Assembly: GCF_001189965.1 (NCBI RefSeq)
Contig: NZ_LFLU01000008.1
Coordinates: forward strand, 62,001 to 126,000
Source of the DNA: Herbaspirillum rhizosphaerae
Lineage (GTDB): Bacteria > Pseudomonadota > Gammaproteobacteria > Burkholderiales > Burkholderiaceae_D
Direction of reading: 5' to 3'
DNA: 64,000 bases
A program made the position numbers and the translations under genes. Shown here in pieces: positions 34,927 to 44,410 of this stretch (the stretch's first letter is position 1; the number at the start of each line of letters is the position of its first letter). The notes below the pieces were generated by a model, which saw only the letters and a program-made list of their open reading frames with translations, ran no database searches and was not told the origin of the DNA.

Positions 34927-36091
34927 ACGCGCCGAATTCGACCTGACCGTGCCGGCCCCCAACGGCCTGCGGCGCGGCAGGACGACCGGCAGTTGCGCCA
35001 CTGCGGCCGTCAAGGCCGCATTGACGATGCTGTTGCGCGACGAGAAGATCGACAAGGCGGAAGTCAGTCTGCCGGACGGCAAGCACTACCTGCTGGTGCC
35101 GATACAGGACGTACGGAAAATCGATGACAAGCGCGTGCGCGCCGAAGTCCTGAAAGACGGCGGCGACGATCCCGACAATACGCACGGCGCGACGATTTTT
35201 GCCGAAGTGGCGCGCAACGACATCGGCGAGATCCGCTTCCTGGCGGCGAACGGCGTCGGCACCGCGACGCAGCCCGGCTTGCGCGTGGCGGTCGGCGAAC
35301 CGGCCATCAATCCGGTGCCGCGCCAGATGATGCGGCTGGCGGTGAAGGAAGTGCTGGAAGAACTGGGCCTGCAGGGCAGGATAGTCTCGGGTTTCGATCT
35401 CGCCATCGGTTGCGAGGACGGGCAGAAGATTGCACAGAAGACCTTCAATCCGCGCCTGGGCATCGTCGGCGGCATCTCGATCCTGGGGACGTCCGGCATC
35501 GTGGAACCGATGTCGCTGGCCTCGTGGATCGCCTCGATTGAAGTGTATATCCGTGTGGCGCTGGCGGATGACAGCAGGCCCGGCGGCGTCGCTGCCTGCG
35601 TGGCGTATCTGCCCGGCAAGATCGGCCGCACTTTTGCGCGCGATGCGCTGGGCTTGCCGGAAGCGCGTTCGGTGCAGATCGCCAATTTCCTCGGCGACGC
35701 GCTGGACTTCACCCAGATGGCCCTGGCCGAGCAGGGGGTGGAACTGGAGGTATTGTGGCTGGCGGGTCATCCCGGCAAGCTGGCCAAAGTGCTCGACGGC
35801 GTATGGGATACGCATTCGAGCAAGAGCAACATGGCGATGGGCGGCGTGGCCCGCGTGGCGTCGGAACTGGCGGCGACGCTGGGATTTTCCGCCGCACTGA
35901 TCGCCGACATAGAAAGTGCAAACACAGTGGAAGCAGCAATCGAACGTTTGAAGGATGAGCCGGGATCAGTTGGCTTGTGGCGCGACATCGAAGCACGCAT
36001 CGCCGTGCTGGCGCAGGCGCGCGTGCCTTCGGTGAAGCGCGTCGAGGTGCGCCTGTTCGATCTCGACGGCAATTTGCTGGGAGGCCATTGA
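34913..36091 (+). CDS. cbiD: cobalt-precorrin-5B (C1)-methyltransferase
   Basis: 392-residue CbiD, the anaerobic-pathway C1 methyltransferase with no relation to the other corrin methyltransferases. The signature N-terminus [18 protein letters not shown] is clear, along with [12 protein letters not shown] and [16 protein letters not shown]. Its presence, with CbiG and CbiX, marks the oxygen-independent route with early cobalt insertion. The start overlaps the CbiX-CbiC gene by 14 bases and the stop overlaps the next ATG by one base (TGATG), so translation is coupled on both sides. Confidence 0.95.
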   Translation: MQELERAEFDLTVPAPNGLRRGRTTGSCATAAVKAALTMLLRDEKIDKAEVSLPDGKHYLLVPIQDVRKIDDKRVRAEVLKDGGDDPDNTHGATIFAEVARNDIGEIRFLAANGVGTATQPGLRVAVGEPAINPVPRQMMRLAVKEVLEELGLQGRIVSGFDLAIGCEDGQKIAQKTFNPRLGIVGGISILGTSGIVEPMSLASWIASIEVYIRVALADDSRPGGVAACVAYLPGKIGRTFARDALGLPEARSVQIANFLGDALDFTQMALAEQGVELEVLWLAGHPGKLAKVLDGVWDTHSSKSNMAMGGVARVASELAATLGFSAALIADIESANTVEAAIERLKDEPGSVGLWRDIEARIAVLAQARVPSVKRVEVRLFDLDGNLLGGH

Positions 36092-36837
36092 TGAACATGG
36101 GAATGTTCTGGGGCATCGGCGTCGGCCCCGGCCCGGCAGGCTATCTGCCGCTGGCGGCGATGCAGGCCTTGCAGCAGGCCGATCTGATCTACGTGCCGCG
36201 CGCCAGAAGCGCCGACACCTCGGTCGCCCTGCAATGCCTGGAAGGCGTGGCCGTCGCGCCGGAGCGGCTGCGCGAAGTCGAATTCAACATGGATCCCGAC
36301 CGCAATGTGCTGCGCGAACACTATGCGCAACTGGCGCAGGACATCGCCGTCGAATTGCAGGCCGGCCGCAGCGTCGCCTATCTCACCATCGGCGACACGC
36401 TGACGTATTCCACCTACGGCTACATCCTGGCGGCGCTGAAGGATTTGCTGCCGGCGTTTCCGCACCGGACCTTTCCCGGCATCACCAGTTATGCGTCGGC
36501 TGCCGCTGCGCTGGACTGGCCGCTGGGCGTGGGCAAGGAGCGCACGCTGATCCTGCCTTGCCCGGACGATCCGGCCAGTCTGCAGCACGAGATCGAGACG
36601 CACGACATCGTGGTACTCATGAAGGTCGGCGCGCGCCTGCCGTGGGTGCTGGCCTTGCTCAAGGAAATGGACATCGCCGAACACTGCGCCTTCGCCCGGC
36701 GCATCGGGCTGGACGGCGAGGTATTGGCAAACGATTTGCGCGAACTGGAAGCAGGCGACCGGGACCATGCCGTGAGCGGCTACCTGGCGACCATGCTTAT
36801 TCGCAAGACGCCATTGGAAAAAAGACATCAGACATGA
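36091..36837 (+). CDS. cbiL: precorrin-2 / cobalt-factor II C20-methyltransferase
   Basis: 248-residue SAM-dependent methyltransferase of the CobI/CbiL type, adding the C20 methyl group. Motifs are GIGVGPGPAGYLPL, VAYLTIGDTLTYSTYGY, the GDxxxY-type loop that distinguishes CobI/CbiL, and FPGITSYASAAAAL. The first ATG at 36091 shares its A with the cbiD stop; a second ATG six bases on is also possible. Early cobalt insertion by CbiX would make cobalt-factor II the substrate, so I use the cbiL name, although CobI-type activity cannot be excluded. Confidence 0.9.
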   Translation: MNMGMFWGIGVGPGPAGYLPLAAMQALQQADLIYVPRARSADTSVALQCLEGVAVAPERLREVEFNMDPDRNVLREHYAQLAQDIAVELQAGRSVAYLTIGDTLTYSTYGYILAALKDLLPAFPHRTFPGITSYASAAAALDWPLGVGKERTLILPCPDDPASLQHEIETHDIVVLMKVGARLPWVLALLKEMDIAEHCAFARRIGLDGEVLANDLRELEAGDRDHAVSGYLATMLIRKTPLEKRHQT

Positions 36838-36847
36838 AGGCAAATTT

Positions 36848-37669
36848 ATGAAGGTCTACTTTGTAGGCGCCGGCCCCGGCGCTCCCGATCTGATCACCTT
36901 GCGCGGCGCCAGGCTGCTGGGCAGCGTGCAGATGGTGTTGTACGCCGGTTCGCTGGTGCCGACCGAGATGCTGCAGCATTGCCGTCCCGATGCTGAACTG
37001 ATCGACACCGCGCAGCTCGATCTGGAACAGCAGCAAACCTGCTACCAGCGCGCAAAAGCACAGGACATCGACGTGGTCCGTCTGCACTCCGGCGATCCGG
37101 CCATCTACGGCGCGACCGCCGAGCAGATGCGTCGGCTGGAAGCGCTGGATATTGCCTATGAAGTCGTGCCGGGCGTGTCGTCGTTCACCGCTGCCGCATC
37201 GGCGGTGACGGCCGAGCTGACCAAGCCGGAAGTGTCGCAGACCGTGATCCTCACGCGCGTCTCGGGGCGCGCTTCGGCGGTGCCGGAGCTGGAGTCGATT
37301 GCGCGCCTGGCCGAGCATCAGGCCACCATGTGCATCTTCCTGTCCGGTCCGCATCTGAAAAAGATCGTCGCCGACCTGCGCCTGCATTATCCCGATACCA
37401 CGCCGGTGACGCTGGTCTACCGCGCCACCTGGCCCGACCAGCGCGTGTATCAGGGCACGCTGGCGACGGTGCTGGAAGAAACCAAGCGGGGCGCCTGGAA
37501 CCTGACCACGATGATGCTGGTCGGCGCGGCGCTGGATAAGGGGCAGCAGGTCGAATCGAGTTTGTATTCCAAGGATTTCACGCATCTGTTCCGCGTCGTG
37601 AAGAAGAACAAAAAAGACGATGCCGCAGCAGAACCAGAGGAAATTTCCGCCAACGGAGACGAGGTCTGA
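36848..37669 (+). CDS. cbiF: precorrin-4 C11-methyltransferase (CbiF/CobM)
   Basis: 273-residue C11 methyltransferase. Motifs appear in order: FVGAGPGAPDLITLRGARLL, the GSLVPTEM segment diagnostic of CobM/CbiF, LHSGDPAIYGATAEQ, and VPGVSSFTAAASA. The C-terminal 20 residues are Lys/Glu/Asp-rich and go past the usual end. It lies 10 bases after cbiL and only two bases before cbiG, whose acetaldehyde-releasing ring opening follows directly in the anaerobic pathway. Confidence 0.93.
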   Translation: MKVYFVGAGPGAPDLITLRGARLLGSVQMVLYAGSLVPTEMLQHCRPDAELIDTAQLDLEQQQTCYQRAKAQDIDVVRLHSGDPAIYGATAEQMRRLEALDIAYEVVPGVSSFTAAASAVTAELTKPEVSQTVILTRVSGRASAVPELESIARLAEHQATMCIFLSGPHLKKIVADLRLHYPDTTPVTLVYRATWPDQRVYQGTLATVLEETKRGAWNLTTMMLVGAALDKGQQVESSLYSKDFTHLFRVVKKNKKDDAAAEPEEISANGDEV

Positions 37670-37671
37670 TC

Positions 37672-38481
37672 ATGAGCAATTCCCTGCAAAACACGCCATC
37701 AACTTCTCTCGGCATCTGGTTGGTGCGAGCGGAGAGCGAGGCGCTTGCAGCACGCTTGCAGGGACAACTGGGCGGGACGCTGTACCGGCCTTGGCTGAAC
37801 GCGGGTATCCCGCAGAAGCAGCAATTCCGCGCCTCCTACCGTAATCAAGGGCAGTGGGTGATGCTGGCGGCGAGCGGCGTGGCGGTGCGTTTTCTGGAAG
37901 GCTTGCCGCAAGACAAGCTGACCGATCCGGCCGTGGTGCTGCTTGATGAAGCAGGACGTTTTGCGGTGTCGCTGCTGGGCGGCCATGAAGGCGGCGGCAA
38001 TCGTCTGGCCTATCGCGTCGCCAATGTCGTCGGCGCGGTGCCGGTGGTGACGACCGCAACCGAAGCCTTGAAACCGCTGGTGCTGGGCATCGGTTGCCGC
38101 AAGAACGTGCCGGTGGAAAAGATCTCCGCCGCCGTCACGCGTGCACTGGCTTTGCTGGGACGCCCGCTGAGCGACGTGCGCGAAGTGGCGACGATCGATC
38201 TGAAGGCGGAAGAACCCGGCTTGCTGACCTTTTGCGCCGCCAATGAATTGCCTTTGCGCGTGATCGCGGCGTCCGATGTCGCCGCGCGCGGCTGGGTGAC
38301 GGCGCCGTCGGAATGGGTGCAAAAGAATGTCGGCGTCGACGGCGTATGCGAACCCTGTGCGTTGATCGCCAGCCCGCGCGGCGTGCTGGCCTTGCCGAAG
38401 ACGGCGCTCGACGGCGTCACCGTGGCGGTGGTGGAAGATATCGGACTACCGGATACGGATGCTCCGACGCGCATGGAATAA
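37672..38481 (+). CDS. cbiG: cobalt-precorrin-5A hydrolase
   Basis: 269-residue CbiG, which opens the delta-lactone of cobalt-precorrin-5A and releases acetaldehyde from C20. The N-terminal domain includes WVMLAASGVAVR and a strongly conserved SLLGGHEGGGNRLAY; the C-terminal domain begins LGIGCRKNVPVEKI, a CbiG hallmark, and ends near GVDGVCEPCALI. It is specific to the anaerobic route. The spacing to cbiF is two bases and to the cobJ-cobK gene 43 bases. Confidence 0.93.
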   Translation: MSNSLQNTPSTSLGIWLVRAESEALAARLQGQLGGTLYRPWLNAGIPQKQQFRASYRNQGQWVMLAASGVAVRFLEGLPQDKLTDPAVVLLDEAGRFAVSLLGGHEGGGNRLAYRVANVVGAVPVVTTATEALKPLVLGIGCRKNVPVEKISAAVTRALALLGRPLSDVREVATIDLKAEEPGLLTFCAANELPLRVIAASDVAARGWVTAPSEWVQKNVGVDGVCEPCALIASPRGVLALPKTALDGVTVAVVEDIGLPDTDAPTRME

Positions 38482-38524
38482 GTAACGTAAACAAATAAGC
38501 AAGAATCAAAGAGAAAGCAGTTTT

Positions 38525-40084
38525 ATGAGTGGAGTTTTAAACCTGGTATCGGTCGGCCCCGGCTTCGAGGATCTGATCGTGCCGCGTGCCATCGCCGCCT
38601 TGCGCGACAGCAACGTCATCGTGGCATACGAGTTGTATCTGCGCTGGATTGCGTCGCACATCGAAGGCAAGCAAATTTTTACGCCGCCGCTGACGCAGGA
38701 GCGCGAACGCGCCTTGCTGGCGATCGACAAAGCACGCAGCGGCGAAAAGGTCGCGCTGATTTCCAGCGGCGACATCGGCATCTACGCCATGGCGGCGCTG
38801 GCCTTCGATGAGATGAAGGAGGACGACGACTATCAGGTCAACGTCATCCCCGGCGTGACCTCGGCCAACGCCTGCGCCTCCTTGCTGGGTTCGCCGCTGT
38901 CGCACGACTTCGCCACGCTGAGCCTGTCGAATCTGCTGTGCCCGTGGGAGTGGATCGAAAACCGCGCGCGCCACATCGCCCAGGCCGATCTCGCCTGCGT
39001 GCTGTACAACGTGCAAAGCGCCGGACGCCAGGAAGGTGTCTATCGCATCCTCAAGCTGATGCTGGAGTCGAAGGCGCCGCATACCCTGTGCGGCGTGGTG
39101 AAGAACGCCTATCGTCCTGGGCAGGAAGTCAGCATCCACAGGCTCGACGAATTGCCGTCCTTGCAATTCGACATGCTCACCAGCATCGTCATCGGCAATC
39201 GTTTCACCCAGCGCAAGCGCGGTTACATCTTCACGCCGCGCGGTTACAACGACTGGCATGACGAATCGAAAGCCGCGGCGGAAGAACCGGTATTGCCGTC
39301 GCAGGCGGTGTGGGTCTTTGCCGGCACCAGCGACGGCAACGCGCTGGCCCGGCAACTCGCTGCGCAAGGTCATCAGGTGGTCGTCTCGACCGCCACCGAA
39401 TACGGCGGCGAATTGGCCTTGCAGGATTGTCCCGGCGTCACTGTCTGGGCCGGCCGCCAGGGCGTGGAAGCGCGCAAGCAGGCCTTGCTGCGCCATGAAG
39501 CGCGCGTGCTGGTCGATGCCACGCATCCCTATGCAACGCTGATGTCGCAGCAACTGATGGGCTTGTCGCAGAGCCTGGATATCCCTTATCTGCGTTATGA
39601 GCGTCCGGGCAGTATCGTCGGCGACGATGCGCTTGTCTGCGACTCGATGGAGCAGGCGGCCGTGCAGGCGATGGCAAAGAACGAACGTATTTTCCTCGCC
39701 ACCGGCTCCAAGGACCTCGCTTCTTTCCTGCAAGCGCCGGGCGCGGATAAAAAACAATGGTTTGTGCGCGTCACCGCGGAGCCGGAATTCATCCAGCGCG
39801 CCATCGATCTCGGCATCCCGCGCAGCCGCATCTGCGCCATGCAAGGGCCGTTTTCGCAGGGCTTCAATGAGGCATTGTGGCGCGACTGGAACATCGATTG
39901 CGTGGTGACCAAGGATTCGGGCGACGCCGGCGGTTATCGCGCCAAGGCGGATGCGGCGAAGGCCTTGAATATTCCGCTGCTGACGGTGCGCCGTCCGGCG
40001 CTGGATTATCCGGTGCAGGCGGGCAATCTGGATGAAGCCTCGGCGAAGGTGCAGGCGTGGTTGCAAAAAGGCAAACACGCATGA
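38525..40084 (+). CDS. cobJ-cobK: CobJ-CobK fusion: C17-methyltransferase and precorrin-6A reductase
   Basis: 519-residue bifunctional protein. Residues 1-245 are a precorrin-3B C17-methyltransferase (CobJ/CbiH) with SVGPGFEDLIVP, LISSGDIGIYAMA and VIPGVTSANACASLLG. After a short charged linker, residues 258-519 are a precorrin-6A reductase (CobK/CbiJ) with VWVFAGTSDGNALARQLA, DATHPYATLMS and VVTKDSGDAGGYRAKADAA. Ring contraction and later reduction are thus tied in one chain although other steps intervene. The stop overlaps the cobW start (ATGA). Confidence 0.94.
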   Translation: MSGVLNLVSVGPGFEDLIVPRAIAALRDSNVIVAYELYLRWIASHIEGKQIFTPPLTQERERALLAIDKARSGEKVALISSGDIGIYAMAALAFDEMKEDDDYQVNVIPGVTSANACASLLGSPLSHDFATLSLSNLLCPWEWIENRARHIAQADLACVLYNVQSAGRQEGVYRILKLMLESKAPHTLCGVVKNAYRPGQEVSIHRLDELPSLQFDMLTSIVIGNRFTQRKRGYIFTPRGYNDWHDESKAAAEEPVLPSQAVWVFAGTSDGNALARQLAAQGHQVVVSTATEYGGELALQDCPGVTVWAGRQGVEARKQALLRHEARVLVDATHPYATLMSQQLMGLSQSLDIPYLRYERPGSIVGDDALVCDSMEQAAVQAMAKNERIFLATGSKDLASFLQAPGADKKQWFVRVTAEPEFIQRAIDLGIPRSRICAMQGPFSQGFNEALWRDWNIDCVVTKDSGDAGGYRAKADAAKALNIPLLTVRRPALDYPVQAGNLDEASAKVQAWLQKGKHA

Positions 40085-41205
40085 CGCCGGCGCAACCGAT
40101 CCCCGTCACCATCGTCACCGGCTTCCTCGGCGCAGGCAAGACGACCTTGCTGCGCAGCCTGGTGCAACGTCGCCAGACGCGCCGGCTGGCGTTGCTGATC
40201 AATGAGTTCGGCGAGGCGACGATAGATGGCGATCTGATGCGGGCGGCGAGCAACAGCGGCGATGACGCGGAACAGGTGCGCATCCATGATTTTTCTTACG
40301 GCCTGATCGCTTACGGCGACGACGAACGTTTTGTGCCGACCATGCTGGCACTGGCGGCGCGGCGCGCGCAGGTCGATCATGTGCTGATCGAAACTTCCGG
40401 TCTGGCCTTGCCGACGGCGGTCATGGAAAGCCTGCAGACGCCCGAGCTGGCGGCGCATTTCATCCTCGATGCCACGCTGGCGGTGGTGGATACGCCTTTG
40501 CTGCTGGACGACCGTTTTGCACAAGGAAACAACACGGACAACGCCGTCGCCGACATGTTCGGGCGGCAACTGGAATATGCTGACGTGGTCGTGCTCAACA
40601 AGATCGACGATCTCGGCGAAGAACAATTGCTCGATGCCGAACAACGCGTGCGCTCATGCGCGCCGAATGTGCGTTTCTTGGAACTGGCGTACAAGGCACA
40701 GCTCGACATCCGCCTGGCGCTCGGCCTGCGACTGCATCAGCCGACCTTGCAGGCGCATCAGCACACCTACACGCACGTGCGCATGCCCGGCGTCGACGCC
40801 AGCGTGCTGGCCGACCAGGGACGGCTCAACGGTCATGCGCATTCCGGTCTGGGAGCGCATAGCCACGGCTTGGCGACGCACAAGCATTTTCACGAACAGG
40901 ATCCGGGCTGGCTGTCGTTTACGCTGCGCAGCCAGTCGCCGCAGCCGGCGGACAAGCTGAAGCAGGCGATCGCCGAAGCCGCAAAATCGGAGCCCATCCT
41001 GCGCACCAAAGGTTTCGTGCGCACGCTGGAAGGCAAGCATGCGCAGTTGGTGCAAGGCGTGCGCACGCGCGTGACGATCAATACCGATGCGGCAAACGAA
41101 ACCGTGGAGACCGAAAAATCCGAACTGGTTTTTATCGGCTATCACCCGAGCCGCAGCAAGGTCGCCGCCTTGCTTTCCGAACTGACCGGTACACACTGGA
41201 AGTAA
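40081..41205 (+). CDS. cobW: CobW family GTP-binding protein lacking the CxCC motif
   Basis: 374-residue member of the CobW/COG0523 metal-chaperone GTPases. The P-loop is TGFLGAGKTT (about residues 12-21), Walker B/switch elements are VLIETSGLALP, and VVLNKIDDL is the guanine-binding motif. A CobW C-terminal domain is present (residues 275-374). The conserved GCxCC metal site after Walker A is replaced: the aligned residues read YGLIAYGDDERF. A histidine-rich stretch at residues 215-280 (THVRMP, NGHAHSGLGAHSHGLATHKH) may serve metal binding instead. The ATG at 40081 overlaps the preceding stop; the upstream 24 bases lie in cobK. Confidence 0.88.
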   Translation: MTPAQPIPVTIVTGFLGAGKTTLLRSLVQRRQTRRLALLINEFGEATIDGDLMRAASNSGDDAEQVRIHDFSYGLIAYGDDERFVPTMLALAARRAQVDHVLIETSGLALPTAVMESLQTPELAAHFILDATLAVVDTPLLLDDRFAQGNNTDNAVADMFGRQLEYADVVVLNKIDDLGEEQLLDAEQRVRSCAPNVRFLELAYKAQLDIRLALGLRLHQPTLQAHQHTYTHVRMPGVDASVLADQGRLNGHAHSGLGAHSHGLATHKHFHEQDPGWLSFTLRSQSPQPADKLKQAIAEAAKSEPILRTKGFVRTLEGKHAQLVQGVRTRVTINTDAANETVETEKSELVFIGYHPSRSKVAALLSELTGTHWK

Positions 41206-41221
41206 AGCAAAGAGAGAACAT

Positions 41222-41824
41222 ATGAAAACCGATCCCGAATCGCACAAGCGCATGACCCAGCGCCACAAGGAAGGCTTCGAGAAAAAGAAGGCCGCCGCGC
41301 AAAAGGAAAAAGGCTTGCTGATCGTCAATACCGGCACCGGCAAGGGCAAGTCCAGCGCCGCGTTCGGCATGGGCATGCGCATCCTCGGCCACGGCATGAA
41401 GCTGGGCGTGGTGCAGTTCATCAAGGGCGCCTTGTACAGCGCCGAGCGCGATTTTCTGGGCGGCCACGCCAATTGCGATTTCCACGTGGTCGGCTCCGGC
41501 TACACCTGGGATACGCAAGACCGCGATGCCGACATGAAAACCGCCGCCCACGGCTGGGCCGAAGCGGTGCGCATGATCCGGGACCCGTCCTACGACATGG
41601 TGATCCTCGACGAGATGAACATCGTGCTCAAGTATCAATACCTCGATCTGCAGGAAGTGCTCGACGTCTTTGCCGCGCGCCGGGAGATGCTGCATATCGT
41701 CATCACCGGTCGCCACGCGCCGGATGCGCTGATCGAGCAGGCCGATCTGGTCAGCGAGATGCGGCCGCTCAAGCATCCCTACAAGGAACAAGGCATCAAG
41801 GCGCAAAAGGGTGTGGAGTTCTGA
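41222..41824 (+). CDS. cobO: cob(I)yrinic acid a,c-diamide adenosyltransferase
   Basis: 200-residue CobA/CobO/BtuR-type corrinoid adenosyltransferase. The N-terminal basic region (HKRMTQRHKEGFEKKKAAAQ) precedes the P-loop GTGKGKSSAAFGMGMRILGH, and the active-site region MVILDEMNIVLKY is intact. It attaches the upper 5'-deoxyadenosyl ligand from ATP to Co(I). It lies 16 bases after cobW and two bases before the cobyrinate amidase gene. Confidence 0.95.
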   Translation: MKTDPESHKRMTQRHKEGFEKKKAAAQKEKGLLIVNTGTGKGKSSAAFGMGMRILGHGMKLGVVQFIKGALYSAERDFLGGHANCDFHVVGSGYTWDTQDRDADMKTAAHGWAEAVRMIRDPSYDMVILDEMNIVLKYQYLDLQEVLDVFAARREMLHIVITGRHAPDALIEQADLVSEMRPLKHPYKEQGIKAQKGVEF

Positions 41825-41826
41825 TC

Positions 41827-43182
41827 ATGTCGGCCTTGCCTTCCTTTAACTGTCCGGCGCTGTTCATTAGCGCGCCCGGCTCCAATCACGGCAAGACCAC
41901 CGTGACGGCAGCGCTGGCGCGCTGGCATCGCGATCAGGGACGCAAGGTGAGGGTGTTCAAGACCGGACCGGATTTCCTCGATCCGACCATCCTTGAGCGC
42001 GCCAGCGGCAACACCGTGTACCAGCTCGACTTGTGGCTGATGGGCGCGGCAGAGTGCCGTCGCCTGTTGCATGAAGCTGCGCAGGATGCCGACCTGATCC
42101 TGATCGAGGGTGTGATGGGCCTGTTCGACGGCGAGCCGTGCAGCGCCGACCTGGCGGAGCTGTTCAAACTGCCGGTGGTCGCGGTGGTCGACGTCGCCGG
42201 CGTGGCGCAGACGCTGGGGGCGATTGCCTACGGTCTGGCGCATTACCGGCCCGGCTTTCCCCTGATCGGCGTATTGGCCAACGGCGTTGCCAGTCCTCGC
42301 CATGAAGAAATGCTGCGCCAGGGTATGCCGCATGGCGTCGACTATCTCGGCAGCATGCCGCGCAACCTGCAATTCAAATTGCCGGAACGCCACCTCGGCC
42401 TGGTGCCGGCGGCGGAAGTCGCCGATCTGGATCAACGAATCGCCGCTGCGGCCGCAGTCATCGGCCAGACCGAGCTGTCGCGCCTGCCGGCGCCGGTGGA
42501 GTTCGCCGCCATCGATCCGCAGGAACATCCGCCGGTGCCACGCTTATTGCAAGGACAACGCATTGCGATTGCGCGCGACGCGGCATTCTCTTTCCTCTAT
42601 CCCGGCAATCTGGATTTGCTGCGGCAGCTGGGCGCGCAGCTGACTTATTTTTCACCGTTGCGCGATGCGCGTCTGCCGCCGGCGGACAGCGTCTATCTGC
42701 CGGGCGGCTATCCGGAGTTGCATCTGCAGGAGCTGCAAAACAATGCCGCCATGAAGCAGGCGCTGCGCGACCATTGCGCCGCCGGCAAGCCTTTGTATGC
42801 CGAATGCGGCGGCCTGCTGTATCTGCTTGAGAGCCTGACCGACAAGAACGGCGCCCGCGCACGCATGCTGGGCATCCTGTCCGGGCGGGCGGTGATGCAG
42901 CGCCGCTTGCAGGGCCTGGGCTACCAGACCATCCCGTTTGCCGAGGGCGCCTTGCGCTGCCACACCTTCCATTATTCGACCACCGTGACGGCGATGGCGG
43001 CGGCCTTTACCGGCGAGCGCCTGTACGACACCTCGGCGGGCGAGCGTGTTTATCGTTCGCGCGGCGTTACGGCGACTTATCTGCATGCCTGTTTCGCCTC
43101 GTCGCCGCAAGCGACTGCGGCGTTGTTTACCGGAAAAATTGCGATGCCGGAACAAGCGCATGAAGAGGGCGCGCCGGCATGA
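41827..43182 (+). CDS. cbiA: cobyrinate a,c-diamide synthase
   Basis: 451-residue glutamine-dependent amidotransferase (CobB/CbiA). The N-terminal ATP domain starts ISAPGSNHGKTTVTAAL and includes KTGPDFLDPTI and IEGVMGLFDG. The C-terminal glutaminase domain contains the catalytic cysteine in YAECGGLLYLLE and LPGGYPELH. It amidates the a and c side chains. The frame is open far upstream, but the ATG at 41827 with a GGAG site and the conserved start fix the N-terminus. It overlaps bluB by 4 bases. The name cobB is the equivalent in the aerobic nomenclature. Confidence 0.94.
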   Translation: MSALPSFNCPALFISAPGSNHGKTTVTAALARWHRDQGRKVRVFKTGPDFLDPTILERASGNTVYQLDLWLMGAAECRRLLHEAAQDADLILIEGVMGLFDGEPCSADLAELFKLPVVAVVDVAGVAQTLGAIAYGLAHYRPGFPLIGVLANGVASPRHEEMLRQGMPHGVDYLGSMPRNLQFKLPERHLGLVPAAEVADLDQRIAAAAAVIGQTELSRLPAPVEFAAIDPQEHPPVPRLLQGQRIAIARDAAFSFLYPGNLDLLRQLGAQLTYFSPLRDARLPPADSVYLPGGYPELHLQELQNNAAMKQALRDHCAAGKPLYAECGGLLYLLESLTDKNGARARMLGILSGRAVMQRRLQGLGYQTIPFAEGALRCHTFHYSTTVTAMAAAFTGERLYDTSAGERVYRSRGVTATYLHACFASSPQATAALFTGKIAMPEQAHEEGAPA

Positions 43183-43835
43183 GCCATCGCTACAGCCAGG
43201 GCGACATCGACGCCGTCTATCGCGTCATCGCCGAGCGCCGCGACATCCGGCATTTTCTGCCGGATCCGCTGGATGCCGACTTGCTGCAACGCCTGCTGCA
43301 GGCGGCGCATCTCGGCCCCAGCGTCGGCTTCATGCAGCCGTGGCGTTTCATCCGCATCGCCGATCGCAGCAAGCGGGACGCGATTCACGCGCTGGTGGAG
43401 CAGGAACGCATCCTGACCGCGCAGGCGCTTGAGGAGCGCGAAGACGAATTCATGCGCCTGAAAGTGGAAGGCATCCGCGAGTGCGGCGAAGTGCTGGTGG
43501 CGGCCCTGATGGACGGTCGCGAGCGCCATGTGTTCGGCCGCCGCACCTTGCCGGAGATGGACCTGGCGTCGGTCGCCTGCGCCATCCAGAACATGTGGCT
43601 GGCGGCGCGCGCCGAAGGCATCGGCATGGGCTGGGTGTCGCTGTTCGATGCGGACCAGCTGGCGGCCTTGCTGGCAATGCCCGCGGGTGCGAAGCCGGTG
43701 GCGGTGCTCTGCCTCGGTCACGTCAAGGAATTTTATGCGCGCCCGATGCTGGAGCAGGAAGGCTGGGCGGCGCGCCGGTCGCTGGACGATCTGGTCTATC
43801 GCGACACATGGGGCATGAAGGAAAAAGAAAAATGA
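43179..43835 (+). CDS. bluB: 5,6-dimethylbenzimidazole synthase
   Basis: 218-residue nitroreductase-fold enzyme that destroys FMN with oxygen to make the lower ligand dimethylbenzimidazole. BluB features are VIAERRDIRHFLPDPL, HLGPSVGFMQPWRFI, and the late GMGWVSLFDADQLAALLAMP. As BluB needs oxygen, the organism makes true B12 under air even though the corrin genes are of the anaerobic type. The gene overlaps cbiA and cobU by 4 bases each. Confidence 0.93.
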   Translation: MSHRYSQGDIDAVYRVIAERRDIRHFLPDPLDADLLQRLLQAAHLGPSVGFMQPWRFIRIADRSKRDAIHALVEQERILTAQALEEREDEFMRLKVEGIRECGEVLVAALMDGRERHVFGRRTLPEMDLASVACAIQNMWLAARAEGIGMGWVSLFDADQLAALLAMPAGAKPVAVLCLGHVKEFYARPMLEQEGWAARRSLDDLVYRDTWGMKEKEK

Positions 43836-44410
43836 ATCAGAGAACCTTGGTATTCGGCGGCGCGCGCTCAGGCAAGAGCGCGCAGGCGGAACGGCTGGCG
43901 GCGGCCGGCGGCAAGCCGGTGGTCTACATCGCCACGGCCGCGGTCGGCGACGACGAGATGGCGGCGCGCATCGCCTTGCATCGGCAACAGCGCAGCGCGC
44001 ACTACGCCGATTGGGAAACCGTGGAAGAACAGCTGGCGCTGGGCGATGCCATTGCGCATCACAGCACGCCGGACAATGTGCTGCTGGTCGATTGCCTGAC
44101 GGTGTGGCTGTCGAATCTGCTGTTCAGCGAACAGAGGGACTATCCCGAGATCGGCCGGATTGAAGCGCCGGCGCGTTTTGTTGCCGAGCGTGAGCGCTTT
44201 CTGGACGTCTTGTCGCAGGCCAAAGGCGAAGTCGTGCTGGTCTCCAACGAAGTCGGCATGGGCATCGTGCCGCAGGGCGCCGTCTCGCGCTGGTTCGTGG
44301 ACGAAGCGGGACGGCTGAACCAGGCCGTCGCGGCGATCTGCGATCGCGTGCAGTTTGTCGCCGCCGGCTTGCCGCTGGAACTCAAAGGGCATAAGGGACA
44401 TAAGGCATGA
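43832..44410 (+). CDS. cobU: adenosylcobinamide kinase/guanylyltransferase
   Basis: 192-residue CobU/CobP bifunctional enzyme that phosphorylates adenosylcobinamide and transfers GMP to it. The P-loop is FGGARSGKSAQAERLA at residues 8-23, followed by VVYIATA and HRQQRSAHYADWETVEE, where a histidine acts in guanylylation. LLVDCLTVWLSNLL and SNEVGMGIVP complete the pattern. It overlaps bluB and cbiB by 4 bases each. Confidence 0.94.
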   Translation: MNQRTLVFGGARSGKSAQAERLAAAGGKPVVYIATAAVGDDEMAARIALHRQQRSAHYADWETVEEQLALGDAIAHHSTPDNVLLVDCLTVWLSNLLFSEQRDYPEIGRIEAPARFVAERERFLDVLSQAKGEVVLVSNEVGMGIVPQGAVSRWFVDEAGRLNQAVAAICDRVQFVAAGLPLELKGHKGHKA

